Shown: one piece after another, positions 58,841 through 64,000 of the stretch | How the letters are laid out: each line of letters starts with the position of its first letter | Position numbering within the stretch: the stretch's first letter is position 1 | Source: Methylobacterium amylolyticum | Lineage (GTDB): Bacteria > Pseudomonadota > Alphaproteobacteria > Rhizobiales > Beijerinckiaceae | Length of the DNA stretch: 64,000 bases | Assembly: GCF_030700245.1 (NCBI RefSeq) | Contig: NZ_JAUYZI010000001.1 | Span: forward strand, 267,549-331,548 | Direction: 5' to 3' | Notes under the pieces: generated by a model | What the model was told of the DNA's origin: nothing | Seen by the model: only the letters and a program-made list of their open reading frames with translations | Database searches by the model: none | Position numbers and translations under genes: made by a program

Positions 58841-58990
58841 CCCTGCCCCCAGACGGCGTCGACCCGGAACCCGCCGCAGGCATCCCCACCCGGGGACCCG
58901 TCGGCCCCGCATGTTCGGGACTTCACCCCATCCAAAACCTTAACGGATCGTCCGTCCCCGCACGGCGCGGGCCGGCGTGGCGCCGAGGCC

Positions 58991-59899
58991 TCACCCGGCC
59001 GACGCCTCCGCCGCCAGCGCCTCGAACACCAGGGCGTGCCGGCCGGCCAGCGCCGCGACATCGTGGGCGTAGCCCCCGCCGATCACCACCACGAGCGGGA
59101 TGCCCCGGGCGCGGGCCTGCGCCACCACGAAGCGGTCGCGGGCGAACAGCCCGTCGTCGCTGAGGCAGAGCCGGCCCAGGCGGTCGTCGCGGTGGGGATC
59201 GACGCCGGCGTTGTAGAACACGAGGTCCGGGACCAGCGCGTCGAGCAGCGGCGGCAGGCGGGCGCGCAGAACGTCGAGATAGGCCGCGTCCTCCAGCCCG
59301 TCGGGCAGGCCGATGTCGAGGTCGCCCGGGATCTTCTGGGTCGGGTAGTTGCGCTCGCAGTGGATCGACAGGGTGAACAGGTCGGGGCTCCGGTCCAGGC
59401 AGTCGGCGGTGCCGTCGCCCTGGTGGACGTCGAGATCGACCACCAGCGCCCGCCGGATCGCCCCCTCGTCCCGCAGGGTCAGGGCGGCCACTGCCACGTC
59501 GTTGAGGACGCAGAAGCCCGCCCCCTGCGCCCGCCGCGCGTGGTGGCTGCCGCCCGCGGCGCTGCCGGCGAGCCCCTCCGCCAGGGCGAGGCGCGCGGCG
59601 AGCAGGGTGCCACCGACCGAGGCGCGGGAGCGGCGCACCACCGACGCGTCCACCGGAAGGCCGATCGCCCGCTCGACCTCCCGCGGCACCGCGGCACCGA
59701 GCACCGCCGCCACGTAGGCCGGGTCGTGTGCTCGGGCCAGCATCGCCGCGTCGGCCGGCTCGGGGGTCACGAAGCCCGCCGGCGCGAGGCCGTGGGCCAG
59801 CAGGGTCTCGGCCAGCAGCCCGTACTTGCGCATCGGGAAGCGGTGCCCGGCCGGGAGGCTCGCCTCGTAGGCCGGGTGGAAGCAGATCGGCGGGATCAC
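58991..59899 (-). CDS. Histone-deacetylase-family hydrolase (acetoin utilisation/acetylpolyamine amidohydrolase-like)
   Basis: 302 residues from a GTG overlapping the FAD-enzyme stop (GTGA). FHPAYEASLPAGHRFPMRKY, GSHHARRAQGAGFCVLNDVA (catalytic His pair) and VVDLDVHQGDGTADCL with the zinc ligands are complete; the third ligand is in FYNAGVDPHRDDRLGRL. The bacterial members deacetylate acetylated small molecules or lysine side chains. The target here is unknown. Confidence 0.9.
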   Translation of the reverse strand: MIPPICFHPAYEASLPAGHRFPMRKYGLLAETLLAHGLAPAGFVTPEPADAAMLARAHDPAYVAAVLGAAVPREVERAIGLPVDASVVRRSRASVGGTLLAARLALAEGLAGSAAGGSHHARRAQGAGFCVLNDVAVAALTLRDEGAIRRALVVDLDVHQGDGTADCLDRSPDLFTLSIHCERNYPTQKIPGDLDIGLPDGLEDAAYLDVLRARLPPLLDALVPDLVFYNAGVDPHRDDRLGRLCLSDDGLFARDRFVVAQARARGIPLVVVIGGGYAHDVAALAGRHALVFEALAAEASAG

Positions 59900-60843
59900 C
59901 GGGCAGCTCCGAGATCGTCGATCAACCTGTCGGCGAGCGCCAGTCCGCTGTCGTGCGCGGCCTCGATCCGCGGCCCGAGGCACCAGTCGCCGGCCGCCCC
60001 GAGCCGCAGCCGCGGATCGTAGAGGCAGGGCTCGTCGAGCGCCGTCTCGACCTGCGCGTAGCGCCAGCGGTGCGCGGCGGCCCAGGTCGGGCGAAGCGCC
60101 GCCCCCAGCGTGCCGGCGAGCGCGCGCAGCAGCTCCGCCGCGACGGTCTCGCGCTCCGCCTCCAGATGGTCCCGCGACCAGTCCGGCGTCGCGTGGACGA
60201 CAAGCCGCCCGCCCGGCGGCCGGCCAGGCTTCGACGCGTCGCGGACGATCAGCCCGATCGGGCCGGAGGAGCCTCCTTCCAGGAGGGTGTCCGGACCGCC
60301 AGGGACCGCGGCCATCAGCGACCAGCAGGGCGCGTAGGTCGCCCGCTCGACGCCCGGCAGGGCGAGGCCGCTCGCCGCGAGGAGCGCGGCGGTCTGCGGG
60401 GCCGGACAGGTCACGGCCAGCGCCGTGAAGGGCCCATGCTCCGCGCCTGCCGCGTCGGTGAGGTGCCAGCGTCCCGCCGCGCCTCCGATCCGCACGATCG
60501 TCGTCGCCGTGGCGACGGGCAGGCCGGCGAGGAGGTCGTGCACCGGCGCGGTCATCCCCGGCACGCCGACGTGACGCCCCGCCCCCGCCCACGGGGCTGA
60601 GACGCCCCGCCGCTCCCAGGCGGCGACGCGCCCGGCGAAGGCTGGTCCGCGGGCGCGGAAGAACTGCGCACCGTGGTCGAACGCCAGCCCGCGCTCGGCC
60701 ACCCGCCGGGTCGCCATGCGCCCGCCGACGCCGCGGCCCTTGTCGAAGACCCGAACCGGGAACCCGGCCTCGGCGAGACGGCGGGCGGCCGTCGCACCGG
60801 CCATCCCGGCCCCGAGGATCGCCACCTCCGGCGCGCCGCCCAT
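59896..60843 (-). CDS. FAD/NAD(P)-dependent oxidoreductase, renalase-like amine-oxidase fold
   Basis: 315 residues from the ATG at 60843. VAILGAGMAGATAARRLAEA is the FAD-binding Rossmann loop; GGRMATRRVAERGLAFDHGA follows as in renalase/amine oxidase-like proteins. ALDEPCLYDPRLRLGAAGDW with DSGLALADRLIDDL closes the FAD site. Cytosolic. Coupled to the deacetylase-like gene by GTGA. The substrate is unknown. Confidence 0.85.
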   Translation of the reverse strand: MGGAPEVAILGAGMAGATAARRLAEAGFPVRVFDKGRGVGGRMATRRVAERGLAFDHGAQFFRARGPAFAGRVAAWERRGVSAPWAGAGRHVGVPGMTAPVHDLLAGLPVATATTIVRIGGAAGRWHLTDAAGAEHGPFTALAVTCPAPQTAALLAASGLALPGVERATYAPCWSLMAAVPGGPDTLLEGGSSGPIGLIVRDASKPGRPPGGRLVVHATPDWSRDHLEAERETVAAELLRALAGTLGAALRPTWAAAHRWRYAQVETALDEPCLYDPRLRLGAAGDWCLGPRIEAAHDSGLALADRLIDDLGAAR

Positions 60844-60970
60844 CCGTCCGCTTCCCCCGCACCGGCACCCGTCACACGCCTGATATGTCGCGCCTGCTAG
60901 GCGCCGGCCACGGGCGCCCCGTGCGCCCCCACGCCGCGCCCGGGACGGCGCCCAAGGGTTTTTCGCCCGC

Positions 60971-62113
60971 ATGACGATCGCCCCCGACGGCCCCGCCCTG
61001 GCGCTCGCCGCCGGCGCGATTCTCGTCCTCGTGCAGCTCGCGAGCCTCGCGCTCGCCGCCCGCCGCATCGGCCGCCGCATGCCGGAGAGCGCCTTCCCGG
61101 CGGAGGCCGCGATCTCCCTCGTCCGCCCGGTCTGCGGGCTGGAGCGGTTCAGCGAGGAGACGCTGGCGAGCGGATTCCGCCTCGCCCACCCGCGCTACGA
61201 GCTGATCGTCTGCGTCGCCGATGCTGCCGATCCCGTCCTGCCGCTGGTGCGCCGGCTGATCGCCGCCCATCCCGGCGTCCCGGCGCGGATCGTGATCGGC
61301 GAGGAGCGGGTGAGCGCCAACCCGAAGCTCAACAACTGCGTGCGCGGCTGGGAGGCGGCGCACCACGACTGGATCGTGCTGGCCGATTCGAACGTCCTGA
61401 TGCCGCCGGACTACCTCCAGCGCCTCCAGGCGGCGTGGCGGCCCGACACCGGCCTCGTCTGCGCGACGCCGATCGGCACCCGGCCGCACGGGTTCTGGGC
61501 CGAGGTGGAATGCGCCTTCCTCAACACCCTCCAGGCGCGCTGGCAGTACGCGGGCGAGGCGGTGGGCCTCGGCTTCGCGCAGGGCAAAAGCATGCTGTGG
61601 CACCGGCCGTTCCTCGAAGCGCACGGCGGCATCCGGGCGCTCGCCGCCGAGATCGCCGAGGACGCGGCGGCGACGAAGCTGGTGCGGGCGGCGGGGCGGC
61701 GCGTGAACCTCGTCGCCCTGCCCTTCGCCCAGCCGCTGGGGCCCCGCACGCTCGGCGAGGTCTGGGCACGGCAGATGCGCTGGGCGCGCCTGCGCCGGGT
61801 GACCTTCCCGCTGTTCTTCGCCCCCGAGATCGGCAGCGGCGCGCTGCTGCCCTGCCTCGCCGCCGGCCTCTGCGCGGGCACCGGCGAGGCCGCGGCCGGG
61901 ATGGCTGGGCTGCTCGCCCTGACCTACGCGGCCGAGTTCGGACTCGCCCGCCGGGCCGGCTGGCACCGATCGCCCCGGCTGCTCGCGGCGATGCTCGCCC
62001 GCGACGCGCTGATCCCGCTGATCTGGGCCCGCGCCTGGACGCGCGGCATGGTGGTGTGGCGCGGCAACCCGATGGCGATCGAGGGCAAGCCCGGCCGCGT
62101 GCGGGCGGCGTGA
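60971..62113 (+). CDS. Family 21 (ceramide glucosyltransferase-like) glycosyltransferase
   Basis: 380 residues. One N-terminal helix (ALAAGAILVLVQLASLALAA) precedes a GT-A domain: ISLVRPVCGLERFSEETLAS, then WIVLADSNVLMPPDYL with the metal/donor aspartate. The third aspartate is in AAEIAEDAAAT and the QxxRW motif is RQMRWARLRR. C-terminal helices follow. This is the GT21 pattern of ceramide glucosyltransferases, also used by HpnI in hopanoid biosynthesis. No hpn gene is adjacent, so the acceptor lipid is not known. It ends 13 bp from the convergent OPT gene. Confidence 0.85.
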   Translation: MTIAPDGPALALAAGAILVLVQLASLALAARRIGRRMPESAFPAEAAISLVRPVCGLERFSEETLASGFRLAHPRYELIVCVADAADPVLPLVRRLIAAHPGVPARIVIGEERVSANPKLNNCVRGWEAAHHDWIVLADSNVLMPPDYLQRLQAAWRPDTGLVCATPIGTRPHGFWAEVECAFLNTLQARWQYAGEAVGLGFAQGKSMLWHRPFLEAHGGIRALAAEIAEDAAATKLVRAAGRRVNLVALPFAQPLGPRTLGEVWARQMRWARLRRVTFPLFFAPEIGSGALLPCLAAGLCAGTGEAAAGMAGLLALTYAAEFGLARRAGWHRSPRLLAAMLARDALIPLIWARAWTRGMVVWRGNPMAIEGKPGRVRAA

Positions 62114-62126
62114 GCGGCGTGCCGGC

Positions 62127-64000
62127 TCAGGGCGCGCGGCCGGCCCCGGCCGGCGGGACGGATACGAGGCGGTAGGTCGCGGCTAGCGCGACCGCGAAGA
62201 TCAGCAGGCCGAGGCCTTCCGCGACCGGCTCGAAGCCCGGCCCGACGAGCACCAGGGCGCCGCTGCGGCCGGCGACGGCGTCCGCGCCCGCGAGCAGGAC
62301 GCCGACGAGGCTCTCCCCCACCAGGAATCCCGAGGCGAGCAGCACGCCGCGGCGGCGCGTCGCCGCGACCGTCTCCGCGCTCCGCCCGTGCAGGGCGCGC
62401 GTCCCGAGCCACGCAATGACGCCTCCAGCGGCGATCGTGGTGACCACGGAGAGCGGTAGGTACATGCCGATGCCGACGGTCAGCGCCGGGAACGAGCGGC
62501 CACTGCGGCGCAGGCGCGCTTCGAGGGCGACGAGGGCGGCCCCGAGCCCCGCGCCGATCAGCACCATCCGCCACGGCAATTCGCCCCCGACGATACCGCG
62601 GGCGATCTGCGTCATTAGAGAGGCCTGCGGGGCCGGGAGGGCGTTGGCGGCGTCCATGCCGTCGCGCGGCAGGGCACCGTCGAAGCCGTAGGCCTCGTAG
62701 AGCAGGGCCAGCAGCGGCGCGATCACCAGGGCGCCCACCGCGACGCCGATCCCCAGCGCCACCTGCTGGCGCCAAGGCGTTGCGTCGACGATCCGCCCGG
62801 TCTTGAGGTCCTGGAGGTTGTCGTTGGCGATCGAGGCGGTGGTGACGATCACCGAGGCGACCAGCAACGCGAGGCCGACGACGAGGCGGCTGCCCTCGGG
62901 CCCCGCATCCGGGCCGATCAGCAGCGGCAGCAGCAGGGCGGCGAGCATCGTCGTGAGGATGCCGATGCCGGAGATCGGGCTCGACGACGAGCCGAGCAAC
63001 CCCGCGAGGTAACCGCAGGCCGCGGCCATCAGGAAGCCGATGAGGATCGCGAACACGCTCGCCGTCCCGACGAGGAGCGGCAGGAAGCCCGCCCCCGCCT
63101 GGAACACGAACCAGCCCATCAGGGCGGAGAGCGGCAGCACCAGCCCGAGCGCGGTCCCGGCGACCCAGCCGATCGGCAGGTCCCGCTCCTGGCGCGGCTG
63201 GTCGGCGAGCCGCCCCCCGCCGCGGGCAGAGGCGACCGCCGCGCGGACGCTGCCGAGGATCGGCCCGGCGAGGCTCGCCACCGTCCAGATCCCGCCGACC
63301 GCGATGATGCCCGCCCCGATCAGGCGGACCTCGTCCGACCAGACCGCGTCCGCCGCGCCGTGGCCGAGGCCGGTCAGCACCGGGACCGCGATCCCCCAGG
63401 CCAGCGCCACGCCGAGCAGCAGCGCGAGGCAGGCGCCGATGCCGACGAGGTAGCCGACCCCGACCAGCGCGAGGGAGAAGCCGGTGCCTAGCCGGAACAC
63501 CGCCGCGCCGGCGTGCAGCGAGCCCTGGATGCCGTCGGCCAGCACCCGCAGCCCGGTGGTGGCGAAGCCGAGGATCCCCGAGACCAGGGTGGCGGAGAGC
63601 AGGGCGCGCAGGCCGCCCTGCCCCTCGCCGGCCTTCAGCACCTCGGCGGCGGCGACGCCCTCGGGGTAGGGCAGGTCGGCCTCGACGACCAGCGCGCGGC
63701 GCAGGGGGATCGAGAACGCCACCCCCAGCCAGCCGCCGATCAGGCAGACGAGGCTCGTCTCCCAGAACGGGAAACCGTGCCAGTGGCCGATCAGCACGAG
63801 GCCGGGCAGCACCAGGATGACGTTGCACAGCGTGCCCGCCGCCGAGGCCTGGGTCTGGACGATGTTGGTCTCCAGGACCCCCGCCCCGCCCACCGCCCGC
63901 AGCGCCCCCATCGCGATCAGAGCCGCCGGGATCGAGGACGAGAACGTCATCCCCGTCTTCAGACCCATGTAGACGTTGGCCGCCATGAACACGACGGTGA
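62127..64000 (-). CDS. OPT family oligopeptide transporter, C-terminal and central part
   Basis: At least 621 residues inside the window; the frame is open at the right edge, so the N-terminus lies outside. FMAANVYMGLKTGMTFSSSI, NIVQTQASAAGTLCNVILVL and VVEADLPYPEGVAAAEVLKA are OPT hallmarks (the latter near the NPG-like pore segment). About 14 membrane helices are visible. Members import oligopeptides or metal chelates by proton symport. An internal GTG at 63992 is not the likely start, since family members begin earlier. Confidence 0.85.
   Translation of the reverse strand, partial: TVVFMAANVYMGLKTGMTFSSSIPAALIAMGALRAVGGAGVLETNIVQTQASAAGTLCNVILVLPGLVLIGHWHGFPFWETSLVCLIGGWLGVAFSIPLRRALVVEADLPYPEGVAAAEVLKAGEGQGGLRALLSATLVSGILGFATTGLRVLADGIQGSLHAGAAVFRLGTGFSLALVGVGYLVGIGACLALLLGVALAWGIAVPVLTGLGHGAADAVWSDEVRLIGAGIIAVGGIWTVASLAGPILGSVRAAVASARGGGRLADQPRQERDLPIGWVAGTALGLVLPLSALMGWFVFQAGAGFLPLLVGTASVFAILIGFLMAAACGYLAGLLGSSSSPISGIGILTTMLAALLLPLLIGPDAGPEGSRLVVGLALLVASVIVTTASIANDNLQDLKTGRIVDATPWRQQVALGIGVAVGALVIAPLLALLYEAYGFDGALPRDGMDAANALPAPQASLMTQIARGIVGGELPWRMVLIGAGLGAALVALEARLRRSGRSFPALTVGIGMYLPLSVVTTIAAGGVIAWLGTRALHGRSAETVAATRRRGVLLASGFLVGESLVGVLLAGADAVAGRSGALVLVGPGFEPVAEGLGLLIFAVALAATYRLVSVPPAGAGRAP

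Overview
The window is very GC-rich DNA (roughly 70 % G+C) from what looks like an alphaproteobacterium of the order Hyphomicrobiales, most likely Methylobacterium or a close relative. The main reason is a complete core photosynthesis block for aerobic anoxygenic phototrophy: bacteriochlorophyll genes bchCXYZ, reaction-centre and light-harvesting genes pufQBALMC, and spirilloxanthin-type carotenoid genes crtCDEF. It sits next to a proton-pumping transhydrogenase split as pntAA/pntAB/pntB, an aa3-oxidase subunit IV, DUF3096 and DUF882 proteins. No rRNA or tRNA gene is present, so the genus is an inference. I saw no CRISPR array, transposase or phage gene.

Layout. 1-7 kb: a partial class II aldolase, an HD-GYP protein, a CAP-domain lipoprotein, an alpha/beta hydrolase, a DUF805 membrane protein, a beta-helix protein and recJ. 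This part is peppered with palindromic repeat elements. 7-13 kb: transhydrogenase operon, cytochrome oxidase subunit IV, an ABC1-family kinase, and an AbrB-type antitoxin with a frameshifted Doc toxin. 13-24 kb: oligoendopeptidase F, an NtrC-type regulator, two cell-wall proteins (L,D-transpeptidase and DUF882), pyruvate phosphate dikinase and a DUF3096 peptide.

24-38 kb is the photosynthesis gene cluster. On the minus strand the order is crtE-crtF-bchC-bchX-bchY-bchZ-pufQ-pufB-pufA-pufL-pufM-pufC, with overlapping or near-touching genes from crtE to bchZ. crtD-crtC run the other way. TGT-N12-ACA palindromes of the PpsR/CrtJ type lie in the crtE/crtD divergence and ahead of bchC. Strong hairpins lie between pufA and pufL, where the Rhodobacter puf mRNA carries its stabilising stem-loops, and just after pufC.

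39.2-50.7 kb is one tightly overlapping eight-gene plus-strand operon. Two GT28-like glycosyltransferases, one of them fused to a deacetylase-like domain, flank a GT4 glycosyltransferase. They are followed by a fused double-ATPase ABC subunit, a protein common in polysaccharide loci, a family-5 solute-binding protein and two permeases. I do not recognise this combination, and it is the best candidate here for an undescribed system.

50.7-64 kb: two unknown genes, one markedly AT-richer than its surroundings; a branched-chain amino-acid-type ABC importer (livGFKHM); a DSD1-family PLP enzyme; two small exported or membrane proteins; a histone-deacetylase-like hydrolase coupled to an FAD oxidoreductase; a GT21 glucosyltransferase; and an OPT transporter running off the end.

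A theme across the window is palindromic elements lying in frame inside genes. A ~100-bp element sits in the DUF805 gene, and a ~170-bp element separates the start codon of the family-5 binding protein from its Tat signal. Intergenic copies of both families lie nearby.
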